Below are positions 16,832 through 25,022 of a DNA stretch of 38,909 nucleotides, piece after piece. The DNA lies in assembly GCA_019456185.1 (NCBI GenBank), contig VRUH01000037.1, forward strand, positions 277-39,185, read 5' to 3'. The notes under the pieces were generated by a model. The model was not told the DNA's origin and ran no database searches. It saw only the letters and a list, made by a program, of their open reading frames with translations. This DNA is from Candidatus Glassbacteria bacterium. GTDB taxonomy: Bacteria; Gemmatimonadota; Glassbacteria; GWA2-58-10. Positions within the stretch are counted from its first letter, which is position 1; each line of letters begins with the position of its first letter. The translations under genes and the position numbers were made by a program.

Positions 16832-18127
16832 TTATCTCGGCTGCCCAGGCATGGGTATCGACCGCACGGCCAGGGGACCCCACTCGAGAGCTTTGGGAGA
16901 GAGGTCGAGGTCACCGGCCATTATCTCATCCCAGGTGACCTCCTTGCCGGTATAGGCCGATTCGCGGCCCATGATCGCGGTCATGGTGGCATGGGCCACT
17001 GATTCCGATTCATTGAGCGGGTTGCCGCTGCGGATACTGGCGATCAGGTCGGTGTGTTCCTGGACGTAGGGGTTCACCTGCTCGCCGCGGAAGCGCCAGT
17101 TCTGCTCGCCGCGCAGGATGTAACGGCCGCCGGTGGTTTCCGTGCTGCCCCTGGTTCCCTGAAGGAACTCGGCCACCTGACGGTCTGCGTCTTCCCAGTG
17201 GCGGCACATACTGAGCATGTGGGCGCCGTTCTCGTACTCGTAATCGATCGTGAAATGGTCCCAGGCGTTGCCGTAGTCCTTGCCGGTGCGCACCTGGCGG
17301 CCGCCGTTACCCAGCGCCTTGACCGGGTGGCCGCCCATCGCCCAGTTGACCACGTCGAGGTTGTGGACGTGCTGCTCGACAATATGGTCTCCGCAGAGCC
17401 AGCAGAAGTAATACCAGTTACGGGTCTGGTATTCCATGTCGTTCCAGTCTGCCTGACGCGGGTGGACCCAGACTCCACCGCCGTTCCAGAACGCCCGGGC
17501 GGACACGACTTCGCCGATCTTCCCGTCGTGGACCATGTCCATAAGTTCCAGATAACCCTGTTCGTGGCGGCGCTGGGTGCCGGCCACCACGGCCAGGCCT
17601 TTCTGCTTGGCCAGCTCGCCGGCGGCCAAGAACCTGCGGATACCCACCGGGTCGACCGCCACTGGTTTCTCGGTGAAGATATGCTTGCCGGCCTTGACCG
17701 CGGCCTCGAACTGGACGGGGCGGAACCCCGGCGGTGTAGCCAGGATCACGAGGTCGACATCGGTGGCCAGCAACTTCTCGAAGGCGTCGAACCCGACAAA
17801 CATGTGGTCCCTGTCCACCTCGATACCCTTGAGCGCCCCGCTGTCGCGGTTGGGGTCGGTCAGGTTCTTGTAGCTGCTGTCGAGTCTGTCCTGGTACAGA
17901 TCGGCCATCGCCACCAGTTTGATATTGGGCGAACTGTTGAGGCAGTTGTCCGCAGCGCCGGTACCGCGTCCGCCGCAGCCGATCACTCCGATCCTGATCT
18001 CGTCGGCGTTCTGGCCGTAGCCGTTACGGATGATTGAAAAACCGGCCAGCGCGCCGGCAGCGGCCAGGGAGCTTTTACGGAAGAATTCGCGCCTGGTGGT
18101 TCCCGTTCCTGATGTTGATTCGCTCAT
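16832..18127 (-). CDS. Tat-exported Gfo/Idh/MocA-family oxidoreductase
   Basis: 431 residues from ATG 18127, supported by AAGGAGGACC immediately upstream. The Tat motif TRREFFRKSS (11-20) directs export of the folded, cofactor-loaded enzyme. The Rossmann start IRIGVIGCGGRGTG (45-58) and the EKPVAVDP motif (153-160, Lys as catalytic base) are diagnostic. The C-terminal half contains WNGGGVWVHPRQADW and CGDHIVEQHVHNLDVVNW, with the H-x-x-H-N-x-D arrangement seen in secreted planctomycete/FCB relatives. It likely oxidises or reduces a sugar or sugar acid in the periplasm with tightly bound NAD(P), as in glucose-fructose oxidoreductase. The SUMF1-fold gene follows on the same strand. Confidence 0.92.
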   Translation of the reverse strand: MSESTSGTGTTRREFFRKSSLAAAGALAGFSIIRNGYGQNADEIRIGVIGCGGRGTGAADNCLNSSPNIKLVAMADLYQDRLDSSYKNLTDPNRDSGALKGIEVDRDHMFVGFDAFEKLLATDVDLVILATPPGFRPVQFEAAVKAGKHIFTEKPVAVDPVGIRRFLAAGELAKQKGLAVVAGTQRRHEQGYLELMDMVHDGKIGEVVSARAFWNGGGVWVHPRQADWNDMEYQTRNWYYFCWLCGDHIVEQHVHNLDVVNWAMGGHPVKALGNGGRQVRTGKDYGNAWDHFTIDYEYENGAHMLSMCRHWEDADRQVAEFLQGTRGSTETTGGRYILRGEQNWRFRGEQVNPYVQEHTDLIASIRSGNPLNESESVAHATMTAIMGRESAYTGKEVTWDEIMAGDLDLSPKALEWGPLAVRSIPMPGQPR

Positions 18128-18348
18128 TACGGTCCTCCTTGCGGGAGATTGATTGAAAACAGCTTTACCAGTCGGTGGATTTTCAGCAAGTTTATCCGGC
18201 GGAACAGCCTTTTTATGCCAAATACAGATCAAACCGCGGAGCCGGTCAGGTTGGATATGAGTGGTATAGAAGGTGATAATTTAACGCGTTGCCGGCGAGA
18301 TTTAAAGAAGAATCAACACATTCTTTTGTCCGGCCATAAGATAGCAGG

Positions 18349-18804
18349 TCAGACTTTCCAAGCCAAATTTTTTATCAATGTATGCACCCCTTTGGTGTTC
18401 CGCAGGTAGTTTTCCAGCTCCGGTGAGAGGAAACCGTAGCTTTCCCGATAGCCTTTGCTCTGGTAATATTCCACCGTCTCGTCCTGGCAGTGTAACCAGA
18501 TACGCCGTACCCCGGCCGTGCGGGCGTAGTCCTCAAGGGAGGCCATCAGCTTGCCGCCCAGACCCATCCTGCGGGCCGGTTCGGCGATCAGCAGATGGTT
18601 GACATAGATCGATTCCCCGGTTGCCCCCCGGCTGGCGAGCAGCACTCCCAGAAACCCGCCGTCATCGCTCTGGGCGATAAACGAGCAGGGCTGCTGATCG
18701 AGCGCGATTGTCAGGTAGATCGAGTCGCGCTCCCGGGGCAGCGGCGCCCAGTCGAGCTCGTTGAGCAGGAAGAAATCATCGACAGTCAAGTTACGGATTC
18801 GCAT
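18349..18804 (-). CDS. GNAT-family N-acetyltransferase
   Basis: 151 residues from ATG 18804, with GGGAAGG just upstream. The acetyl-CoA-binding motif is EPARRMGLGGKLMASLEDYA (R-x-x-G-x-G), followed by a late strand RIWLHCQDETVEYYQSKGYRES, the usual end of the fold. The acceptor is unknown. The gene begins 47 bases downstream of the end of a truncated relic frame (18851-18988) on the same strand, so it may once have been the second gene of an operon. Nothing links it functionally to the neighbouring sugar enzymes. Confidence 0.88.
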   Translation of the reverse strand: MRIRNLTVDDFFLLNELDWAPLPRERDSIYLTIALDQQPCSFIAQSDDGGFLGVLLASRGATGESIYVNHLLIAEPARRMGLGGKLMASLEDYARTAGVRRIWLHCQDETVEYYQSKGYRESYGFLSPELENYLRNTKGVHTLIKNLAWKV

Positions 18805-18850
18805 AATCTGCACCTTCCCTGCATTACCTGATCTCTGCTTACCCGGCCTC

Positions 18851-18988
18851 TCAGCGCTGCTTGACCAGGTGCCCCCATTTCTTGTTGTAGGGGTGGATAC
18901 TGTCGGTGGGCCTGCCCGCATTGCCCACCACGGTCCGGCCGGCCAGATCCAGAGGTTTGCTATCAATTTTATCCTCACGCCCGAAAAA
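18851..18988 (-). pseudogene. C-terminal remnant of an unidentified gene
   Basis: Between a TAA at 18989-18991 and TGA at 18851-18853 one reverse frame reads 45 residues with protein-like composition, including KPLDLAGRTVVGNAGRPTD and SIHPYNKKWGHLVKQR before the stop. It has no start codon or ribosome-binding site of its own and sits directly upstream of the GNAT gene. It looks like the tail of a truncated gene. The parent family is not recognised. A chance open frame is possible. Confidence 0.4.
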
Positions 18989-19045
18989 TTAACCCCGGCG
19001 CTGTGACGGTGCAACTGCATTGGCAAAAAAATCTACATTTGATAC

Positions 19046-19074
19046 TTGATATTTTTTTCCAATATTCATATACT
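19046..19074 (+). promoter_or_regulatory. Sigma-70-type promoter of the candidate small RNA
   Basis: TTGATA (19046-19051) and TATACT (19069-19074) are separated by exactly 17 bases, in an AT-rich patch. Predicted start near 19081. No protein start follows before the terminator at 19178-19214. Confidence 0.6.
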
Positions 19075-19080
19075 GTATTT

Positions 19081-19214
19081 GAGAAGCAGAGTCAGATACA
19101 TCTGAAGCGCAGTTTGTCAGGTTCAGCAGCTGAGGAATCAATTTCCGGGACAACAGAAGCGACGAACCTGTAGAACAGCCCCGCCGGACGCTCACACCGG
19201 CGGGGCGTTTTTTT
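19081..19214 (+). ncRNA. Candidate small RNA, about 134 nt, unknown family
   Basis: The stretch between a near-consensus promoter and a strong terminator contains no plausible coding frame but several helices: TCAGA/TCTGA (19092-19096 with 19101-19105), CAGGTTC/GAACCTG (19118-19124 with 19164-19170, 7 perfect pairs) enclosing a small GGAA/TTCC hairpin, and then the 10-bp terminator stem. I do not recognise 6S, tmRNA, RNase P or a common riboswitch core. It could be an orphan sRNA or a leader that attenuates the AIM24-like gene 180 bases further on. Prediction from structure only. Confidence 0.5.
19178..19214 (+). terminator. Strong intrinsic terminator
   Basis: GCCCCGCCGG (19178-19187) pairs perfectly with CCGGCGGGGC (19197-19206) around a 9-base loop, then G and seven T residues (19208-19214). 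It acts on the plus strand, where no protein gene ends, which is the main reason to suspect a small RNA. Confidence 0.9.
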
Positions 19215-19397
19215 ATGGCAGGAGTTCATTTGCTTTCCGGCGCTTTACTTCCTGTCTATATTTCATCCCATGCAGGCTGTGATATTCTCTTGCATCACCC
19301 TGCCGGCCATTATCATTAACCGAACTTTTTCCCTGTAACCGGAGTCAGATAAGGTACGGGAAATGGATTGCGATCACTTTCTTCGGGAGTGAAGACA

Positions 19398-20189
19398 ATG
19401 AACAGCCACGAAGTGGATTACGAGATTATCGGCAACGACATGCAGGTGGTGGAGATCGAGCTGGACCACGGCGAGGTGGTAATCGCTGAGGCGGGCAGCA
19501 TGAACTACATGGAGGACGGGATCACCTGGGAGGCCCGGATGGGCGACGGTTCCGCTCCCAACGAGGGCGTGATGAGCAAGCTCTTGAACGTGGGCAAGCG
19601 TGTGCTGACCGGCGAGAGCATTTTCATGACCCATTTCACCAACAGCGGGCACGGCGGCAAGCTGCGGGTGGCGTTCGCCGCGCCGTACCCCGGCAAGATT
19701 ATCCCGATCGACCTGCGCGAGGTGGGAGGCCAGCTGATCTGCCAGAAAGACGCGTTCCTCTGCGCCGCGCTGGGCACCAAGGTGAGTATCGCGTTCACCC
19801 GGCGGCTGGGCACGGGCTTTTTCGGCGGCGAGGGCTTTATCCTGCAGAAGCTGACCGGCGACGGCAAGGCGTTCGTGCACGCGGGGGGGACAGTGGTGAA
19901 AAAAGAGCTGAACGGCGAGGTGCTGCGGGTGGACACCGGCTGCCTGGTGGGATTCACTTCCGGGATCGATTACGATATCGAACGGGCCGGGGGACTCAAG
20001 TCGATGATTTTCGGCGGCGAGGGGCTGTTTCTGACGACACTCCGGGGGCAGGGCACAGTCTGGCTGCAGAGCCTGCCGTTCTCCCGCCTGGCCGACCGGG
20101 TGATTGCCAGCGCACCGGGCAAGTTCGGCAAACAGGTGGGCGAGGGGTCTGTGTTGCGCGGGTTGGGGGATATTTTCGGGGACCGGTGA
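19398..20189 (+). CDS. AIM24/TIGR00266-family protein
   Basis: 263 residues from ATG 19398 (GGGAGTG just upstream; the in-frame start at 19368 adds ten unneeded residues). The protein is the three-fold beta-prism family: [20 protein letters not shown] near the start, [35 protein letters not shown] and [20 protein letters not shown], with a glycine-rich tail. Members are widespread and are described only as biogenesis-of-mitochondria-AIM24-like; biochemical function is unknown. There is no signal peptide. It stands alone between the small-RNA candidate and the outer-membrane/lipoprotein operon. Confidence 0.92.
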   Translation: MNSHEVDYEIIGNDMQVVEIELDHGEVVIAEAGSMNYMEDGITWEARMGDGSAPNEGVMSKLLNVGKRVLTGESIFMTHFTNSGHGGKLRVAFAAPYPGKIIPIDLREVGGQLICQKDAFLCAALGTKVSIAFTRRLGTGFFGGEGFILQKLTGDGKAFVHAGGTVVKKELNGEVLRVDTGCLVGFTSGIDYDIERAGGLKSMIFGGEGLFLTTLRGQGTVWLQSLPFSRLADRVIASAPGKFGKQVGEGSVLRGLGDIFGDR

Positions 20190-20324
20190 GGGGAAGAGCG
20201 CTACAGAATACTTTTTCCGAATCCGGCTGCCTGATCGAGGTAACCGGATTTTTCATTAATAATTGGAACATATTTGACTTTTTGAGATATTATTATCAGA
20301 TTCAATTCAGGCAAATCGAATATT

Positions 20325-20333
20325 CCCCCCCCC
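20325..20333 (+). repeat. C9 homopolymer tract upstream of the outer-membrane/lipoprotein operon
   Basis: Nine C residues lie in an otherwise AT-rich leader, 86 bases before the ATG at 20419. Tracts of this length are prone to slippage and can vary expression when they sit between promoter and start. No confident -10 box is seen beside it. Confidence 0.6.
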
Positions 20334-20418
20334 ATATACCGGTTGCGACATTGCAGCCGGCCGTGAACCATAGTTCCCCCATATTTATCCTCAGAAACTT
20401 GCACCCCGGGAGAAAAGT

Positions 20419-20946
20419 ATGCATCACAAATCGTTCGCATTTATGCTGTTACTGTGCACCGCTGGGGCGATCACGGCCGCAGACGAGGAAACAGCCGGCC
20501 TGGCGCAAGGCTCATTCAGGGTGGGCGGCTCGCTGCGCCTGGAGAGTTTCGAGAACGAGACCAACGCGGAATTCGAGGCCACACTGGGCTTCCTGCCCCG
20601 CCCGTACCTGGAACCGGGGTTGATGCTCGGCATGACCAAAAGAGAGGGCACGGACGTGTTCGGCAAGGCGGGAGCCAGCCTGCTGTGGCATATTCTTCCC
20701 AGCCGCAGTGTGGTGCCTGGAGTGGGGGTGCAGCTTACCCGTACATTGGGTTATCCTGTAATTTCCGGCGAAAGCGGCAATTTCACTGTCGGCGAGGTGT
20801 TCGGCAACCTGGAAGTATTCGTATCCCCATCGTTGTCGTTCACGATGCGTGGGGCATACCAGTCGTGGTGGGGAGAGCTGTTCGACTCGCGGGGTTTCGT
20901 TTTCAGGGCGGGTATTTCCACTTTCCTGGGAGCCGGAGGGAGGTAA
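20419..20946 (+). CDS. Predicted outer-membrane beta-barrel protein, small
   Basis: 175 residues with a signal peptide (MHHKSFAFMLLLCTAGAITA) and a GGGAGA ribosome-binding site. The mature part alternates polar and apolar residues with glycine-rich turns (GSFRVGGSLRLESF, ATLGFLPRPYLEPGLMLGMT, GKAGASLLWHIL, LTRTLGYPV, LSFTMRGAYQSWWG, GFVFRAGISTFLGAGGR), suggesting about eight strands, as in OmpA-like or OmpW-like small barrels. The last residues do not end in the usual aromatic, which is atypical. No family is recognised. It is the first gene of a three-gene operon with two paralogous lipoproteins; the next gene starts 6 bases after its stop. Confidence 0.7.
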   Translation: MHHKSFAFMLLLCTAGAITAADEETAGLAQGSFRVGGSLRLESFENETNAEFEATLGFLPRPYLEPGLMLGMTKREGTDVFGKAGASLLWHILPSRSVVPGVGVQLTRTLGYPVISGESGNFTVGEVFGNLEVFVSPSLSFTMRGAYQSWWGELFDSRGFVFRAGISTFLGAGGR

Positions 20947-20952
20947 CGGGCG

Positions 20953-21621
20953 ATGAGATATTTTCTACTGTTAACTTTTTTGCTGCTGCTGCTTGCCGCC
21001 TGCGAGGGGCAGATACCGTTCAGTGCTGTGAACCAGCTCCCGTCCCAGGAACACGCGGCCTGGCTGTGGAATGAAGTGATGGAGCTCCCCACAGGAAGTC
21101 TTAGCCTGGGCGCCGACGGGGCCAATAAGCCGATCGGGATTGTAGAGTTGTTCCCGGTGAGCGAGCAGCTTCACGCCGTGCTCAGGTCATACTTGCGAAT
21201 GGGGATAAAGCGGGAGGAAACACTCCCAGGAGTAGACAAGAGAGGCCAAGCGGTGGTGGAGCAGGTCAAGTCGCGGGAGTTTATCGATAACGGCGAGAAA
21301 GCGTACCAGGCGGAATTCACAGTCGCGTTCCATGATTTCAGTGTCGATGGAGAGTCATATTTCGGCGGCGGACTGGTTTGCAGTCTGAGCTTCGAAGAAA
21401 ACAACCTTGCCGGCGATGGTTTCGCGTTCAATTCAAACTGGAGCGGTGCGCTCTCCTTCGCGGGTGTATTGAACGGCACGATTCGGTTCAACAACCTGCA
21501 AATCAGCAGGGCTAAATATAAGGAAACTTTTGAGGGAGAGTTCCATGTGGAGTCGGAGCAGGCGAGTTTCGTCCGTACTCTGAAAAGAAGCTGCTTACGT
21601 GGCAAATGCCTCTGGAAATAG
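20953..21621 (+). CDS. Lipoprotein of unknown function (first of a paralogous pair)
   Basis: 222 residues with a lipobox at LAAC (Cys17). It begins 6 bases after the barrel gene. The mature start CEGQIPFSAVNQL matches CQGPLPYSTIPEL in the next gene, and the C-terminal part (SGALSFAGVLNGTIRFNNLQ and EGEFHVESEQASF) matches TGTIHFAGAYRGRIVFNEFN and KGEVLVESDQASF there, so the two are tandem duplicates that have diverged. The composition suggests a beta-sandwich that ends up on the outer membrane. No known domain is recognised. A role as partner of the upstream barrel is inferred from operon order only. Confidence 0.75.
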   Translation: MRYFLLLTFLLLLLAACEGQIPFSAVNQLPSQEHAAWLWNEVMELPTGSLSLGADGANKPIGIVELFPVSEQLHAVLRSYLRMGIKREETLPGVDKRGQAVVEQVKSREFIDNGEKAYQAEFTVAFHDFSVDGESYFGGGLVCSLSFEENNLAGDGFAFNSNWSGALSFAGVLNGTIRFNNLQISRAKYKETFEGEFHVESEQASFVRTLKRSCLRGKCLWK

Positions 21622-21668
21622 CGTCAGCTACTGAGTCCGTCTGCCTATCAGCAGCAGGAGATGTGAAA

Positions 21669-22337
21669 ATGATCAGACACCTGACAGCCTTCGCGGTTTG
21701 CGTTATTATAGTCGCCTGCCAGGGCCCGTTGCCTTACAGCACGATACCTGAGCTGGGATTCCAGGGATCGCAGACGGAGCAGTGGAAAGTGATAGACCGC
21801 AGTCTCGGCGGCGGTACGCTGACCATGACTTCCAGCGGCCGCAACGAGACTGTCACCACACTGAATATCGACAACCTGGCTCAGAGATTGATGCCTGAAC
21901 TGCATTACATTGCCGGGAAAGCTTTGGAACATGGCAGAACATCGACTGATCCCGATCTGGAGATAGGCGGCGGGTGGCAGGGGCTGGTGGAGATATCGGG
22001 GAGCTTCTCATCCGATAGTTCTCAAGGCGCCTATGGCCTGAGAGTTACGACCGCGGCGGATTTTTCGGCGACCTTCCACAATTATTCCGGACGCAGTGCG
22101 GATATCCTGGGTTATACAGTTGAAGATACGTTATACCTGGGAGGCAGGCTGCACTACCGGGCGGTCTTCACTTCATCTTTGACCGGAACCATCCATTTTG
22201 CCGGCGCATATCGGGGCAGAATCGTATTCAACGAATTCAACATAGGACAATTGTCGTCCTCAGGGATTCCTTACAAGGGCGAGGTGCTGGTCGAGTCGGA
22301 CCAGGCCAGCTTTTTCTACTATCTTTACCGTCACTGA
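21669..22337 (+). CDS. Lipoprotein of unknown function (second of a paralogous pair)
   Basis: 222 residues from ATG 21669, preceded by CAGGAG; an in-frame start at 21606 would overlap the previous gene and lack a signal. The lipobox is IVAC (Cys17). Shared features with the preceding protein are the C-x-G-x-x-P-(F/Y)-S start, a late F-A-G-x-x-x-G-x-I-x-F-N strand, and the closing VES(E/D)QASF. The middle (ISGSFSSDSSQGAYG, VEDTLYLGGRLHYR) is serine/glycine-rich and predicted to be all beta. The equal length of both mature proteins supports duplication. The operon ends 32 bases later at the terminator 22369-22397. Confidence 0.75.
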   Translation: MIRHLTAFAVCVIIVACQGPLPYSTIPELGFQGSQTEQWKVIDRSLGGGTLTMTSSGRNETVTTLNIDNLAQRLMPELHYIAGKALEHGRTSTDPDLEIGGGWQGLVEISGSFSSDSSQGAYGLRVTTAADFSATFHNYSGRSADILGYTVEDTLYLGGRLHYRAVFTSSLTGTIHFAGAYRGRIVFNEFNIGQLSSSGIPYKGEVLVESDQASFFYYLYRH

Positions 22338-22368
22338 ATATGAAGGCATGCAGTGCGGGGCGGCTGCG

Positions 22369-22397
22369 AAAAAGGGGCGCTGATAAGCGCCCCTTTT
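22369..22397. terminator. Bidirectional intrinsic terminator
   Basis: GGGGCGC (22374-22380) and GCGCCCC (22387-22393) with a 6-base loop, flanked by five A and four T residues. It stops the lipoprotein operon on the plus strand and the toxin-antitoxin-like pair on the minus strand. The stem is nearly the same as that at 23099-23120. Confidence 0.85.
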
Positions 22398-22429
22398 CTT
22401 TTGATTCTGAAGCTGTATTGATGAAAATC

Positions 22430-22502
22430 AGTCCTCCCACTCATCGTTAACGCAGCCGGTGCTGGCGCTCGATACCAGCCGGGCGTACTTGGCCAGGGCA
22501 CC
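22430..22502 (-). repeat. Direct repeat copy 1: orphan copy of the ilvD 3' end
   Basis: 73 bases that match 23194-23266 with two differences (22447 and 22500). On the reverse strand it still reads the IlvD C-terminus ([17 protein letters not shown], then N-DEWED and TGA); the intact gene has T-DEWED and TAG. Two codons upstream an in-frame TGA closes it, so it is not translated as part of IlvD. Confidence 0.9.
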
Positions 22503-22518
22503 TTTCCATCAACTCTCC

Positions 22519-22743
22519 TCAAGCTACATACCTTATAATTTCTACTTCCGCTCCCTTCCGAACCGCGTTTTCTGCGGTTTGCAGGAGTTCAGCGGAAATT
22601 TGTTCGGCAAGATAGTATTCACCGCAGTTTTCACAGACCTGGGCCGGGACGTCCTTAATCAGCACGGTAGTCTCTCCGCGCTCCAGTGTAACTGTAACCT
22701 TGCCATCCCTGGTTTCACCCTGTTTGCAGATAACGCAATTCAT
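22519..22743 (-). CDS. YgiT/MqsA-type zinc-finger protein, probable antitoxin
   Basis: 74 residues with two CxxC pairs (Cys3/Cys6 and Cys37/Cys40), the YgiT-type zinc finger, including the family strand VPAQVCENCGEYYL. It lacks the C-terminal helix-turn-helix of full MqsA, so it is a finger-only member. Its ATG overlaps the stop of the DUF4258 gene by four bases (ATGA), and GGAGAGGG lies just upstream, giving tight coupling. In such pairs the finger protein is presumed to neutralise or regulate the partner. It ends 16 bases from the orphan ilvD tail. Confidence 0.88.
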   Translation of the reverse strand: MNCVICKQGETRDGKVTVTLERGETTVLIKDVPAQVCENCGEYYLAEQISAELLQTAENAVRKGAEVEIIRYVA

Positions 22744-23033
22744 AGCCCTCTCCTGCTTTTATAGTCTTCTCCCCACAATGAGGCATCAGGAACGTAAGCT
22801 GTTACCACAATACCTGTGTTTGTTTCTTTGTCTTCTGCAAATACTACATGCAACGGTGATTTATTGACAAATCCAAGTATCAGTTTGCTTGGATAAGGAG
22901 TATCCTCCGGGTATTCAGCTATTACTTCACCATGCTTAATTGCTTTTATAACACGATCCTTAGTAACACCGCGCTGAAACATTCGTCTGAGTGCATGCCC
23001 ACTAAACAAAATGTTATCAAACACATATGACAT
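22740..23033 (-). CDS. DUF4258-family protein, probable toxin of a type II pair
   Basis: 97 residues. The motif FSGHALRRMFQRGVTKDRVI (10-29), a strand of the form GEVIAEYPEDTPYPSKLILG, and LHVVFAEDKETNTGIVVTAY match the DUF4258 fold, related to RelE/BrnT-like small RNases. It is the first gene of the pair, as with MqsR, and its stop overlaps the YgiT start. Ribosome-binding site weak (GGATG). Codon use and base composition are more AT-rich than in ilvD or the lipoproteins, in line with transfer. Toxicity is inferred from the pairing. Confidence 0.85.
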   Translation of the reverse strand: MSYVFDNILFSGHALRRMFQRGVTKDRVIKAIKHGEVIAEYPEDTPYPSKLILGFVNKSPLHVVFAEDKETNTGIVVTAYVPDASLWGEDYKSRRGL

Positions 23034-23094
23034 ATCTTATTACATCCCGGGCGATCCAGTTGCAGGTTTGCCTAATTTGTCTAAATATAGATAT

Positions 23095-23120
23095 AAAAGG
23101 GGGCGCTCACAAGCGCCCCC
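23095..23120 (-). terminator. Intrinsic terminator after ilvD
   Basis: On the reverse strand GGGGGCGC/GCGCCCCC (23099-23106 with 23113-23120, 6-base loop) is followed by TTTTATAT. It ends the ilvD transcript, 72 bases after its stop, and separates it from the toxin-antitoxin-like pair. Confidence 0.8.
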
Positions 23121-23191
23121 TTGCCAATCGTGCATGAGAGACTCGTGCCTCTCCCCTGCATTTATTCTGCTTCTCTGGTCAGCTAGCGCGG

Positions 23192-24889
23192 CTAGTCCTC
23201 CCACTCATCGGTAACGCAGCCGGTGCTGGCGCTCGATACCAGCCGGGCGTACTTGGCCAGGGCGCCCCTGGGAAACGCGGTCGGTTTGGGCTGCCAGCCC
23301 TTGCGCCGCCCGGCGATTTCCTCATCGGAAAGGGCCACGCTCAGTTCCAGCTTGTCCGCATCGAGCGTGATCTCGTCGCCGTCGCGCAGCAGGCCGATCA
23401 CTCCCCCAACCGCGGCCTCGGGGCAGATATGGCCGATCACGAACCCGTGGGTGCCGCCGCTGAACCGGCCGTCGGTGATCAGCGCCACCTTGTCGCCCAG
23501 GCCCACGCCCACGATCGCCGCGGTCACTTTCAGCATCTCGCGCATGCCGGGGCCGCCCCTGGGGCCCTCGTAGCGGATCACGATCACCGAGCCCTCCGGG
23601 AATCTTTCCCTGGCCAGCGCTTTGATACAGTCCTCCTCGCTGTCGAACACCAGCGCCTTGCCGACAAACCGGGTGCCTTCCTTGCCGGTAATTTTGGCGA
23701 CCGAGCCCTCGGTGGCCAGGTTGCCGTAGAGGATATTGATATGGCCGGTGGCCTTGATCGGCTTATCGAGCGGGCAGATCACGGTCTGGCCCTCGGTCAG
23801 CGGCTCGACTCCGGCCAGGTTCTCGGCGATAGTCTTGCCGGTGACCGTGATACAGTCGCCGTGGAGGTAGCCGTGTTCCAGCAGGAGTTTCTGCACGGCG
23901 GGCACGCCGCCCACGCGGAACAGGTCCTCCATCAGGTATTTTCCGCTCGGCTTGAGGTTGGCGATATAGGGGGTCTTGTCGCTGATCCGCTGGAAATCGT
24001 CGATAGTCAGGTCCACTCCCACCGAGCGGGCCATCGCGATCAGGTGCAGGACGGCGTTGGTACTTCCGCCCAGGGCCATCACCACCGCGATCGCGTTCTC
24101 GAAAGCTTTCATGGTCATGATCCTGGATGGAGTGAGATCCTCCTCCAGCAGGTGGCGCATGTAGCGGCCGATACTCTGCAGCTCGGCCAGCTTGTCCTTG
24201 CTGTCGGCCGGGTAGGAGCTGCTGAACGTCAGGCTCATGCCCAGGGTCTCGATCGCGCTGGCGGTGGTGTTGGCCGTGTACATCCCGCCGCACGCGCCGG
24301 GACCTGGGCAGGAGTGTTTCTTGATCTGGGTCAGTTCCTCCTCGGTGATTTTCTCGGCCAGCCACTCGCCGTAGGCCTCGAAGGAGGAGATGATATCCAG
24401 GTCGCGCCCCTGCCAGTGGCCGGCGCGGATCGTGCCGCCGTAGACCATGATCGATGGCCTGTCGAGCCGGCCCATGGCGATAATGCTGCCGGGCATGTTC
24501 TTGTCGCACCCCGGGATAGTGACCAGCGCATCGTAGTAGTGGGCGTAGACATGGTCCTCGATCGAGTCGGCGATAATGTCGCGCGAGGGCAGGGAGAATT
24601 TCATCCCCTGGGTGCCCATCGAGATCCCGTCGCTGACTCCGATCGTGTTGAAAATCCAGCCCTTGAGCCCCTCGCGGTTCACCGACTCCTTGATCTCCTT
24701 GGCGAACGTGTTAAGGTGCATGTTGCAGGGGTTTATCTCGTAGCCCATGCTGGCAATCGCCACCTGGGCCTTGGGCATGTCCTCGTCGCGCATCCCCGCG
24801 CCGTAGAGCATGGCGTGGCTGGCCGGAAACGACACGTCCTGGGTTATTTTACCGCTCCAGCGGTTGATTTTCTTCTCTGCGCCCGGCAT
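23192..24889 (-). CDS. ilvD: Dihydroxy-acid dehydratase
   Basis: 565 residues, full length for the family. It dehydrates 2,3-dihydroxy-isovalerate and 2,3-dihydroxy-3-methylvalerate to the 2-oxo acids in valine and isoleucine synthesis. The three iron-sulfur cysteines are present: NPCNMH (Cys55), [10 protein letters not shown] (Cys128) and [15 protein letters not shown] (Cys200). The C-terminal part has [19 protein letters not shown] and the closing [23 protein letters not shown] at 24894-24900 fixes the start. It is a single gene here, away from other ilv/leu genes. Its last 73 coding bases are repeated beyond the toxin-antitoxin-like pair. Confidence 0.97.
   Translation of the reverse strand: MPGAEKKINRWSGKITQDVSFPASHAMLYGAGMRDEDMPKAQVAIASMGYEINPCNMHLNTFAKEIKESVNREGLKGWIFNTIGVSDGISMGTQGMKFSLPSRDIIADSIEDHVYAHYYDALVTIPGCDKNMPGSIIAMGRLDRPSIMVYGGTIRAGHWQGRDLDIISSFEAYGEWLAEKITEEELTQIKKHSCPGPGACGGMYTANTTASAIETLGMSLTFSSSYPADSKDKLAELQSIGRYMRHLLEEDLTPSRIMTMKAFENAIAVVMALGGSTNAVLHLIAMARSVGVDLTIDDFQRISDKTPYIANLKPSGKYLMEDLFRVGGVPAVQKLLLEHGYLHGDCITVTGKTIAENLAGVEPLTEGQTVICPLDKPIKATGHINILYGNLATEGSVAKITGKEGTRFVGKALVFDSEEDCIKALARERFPEGSVIVIRYEGPRGGPGMREMLKVTAAIVGVGLGDKVALITDGRFSGGTHGFVIGHICPEAAVGGVIGLLRDGDEITLDADKLELSVALSDEEIAGRRKGWQPKPTAFPRGALAKYARLVSSASTGCVTDEWED
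23194..23266 (-). repeat. ilvD: Direct repeat copy 2: ilvD 3' end in the intact gene
   Basis: Partner of 22430-22502 at an offset of 764 bases, in the same orientation, 71 of 73 bases identical. It covers the last codons of ilvD up to its stop. The segment between the repeats holds the DUF4258/YgiT pair and a copy of a GC-rich terminator. Confidence 0.9.
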
Positions 24890-25022
24890 GGCTCCCTCCC
24901 GTAATTACTGAACGGTTCTCAACTGGAATTTTTACGATGGATTTAAGCGGTGGAACAAGGATATTAACTTGACGGACGGTAAAAAGCAACCGTAGCGGTG
25001 GTTGCGGGCCTGACTATAGCCC

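Noticed and set aside
23429-24904. 491-residue plus-strand frame opposite ilvD
   Set aside because: Composition (H, A, G, V-rich) is that of an antisense reading of ilvD; ilvD carries all family motifs.
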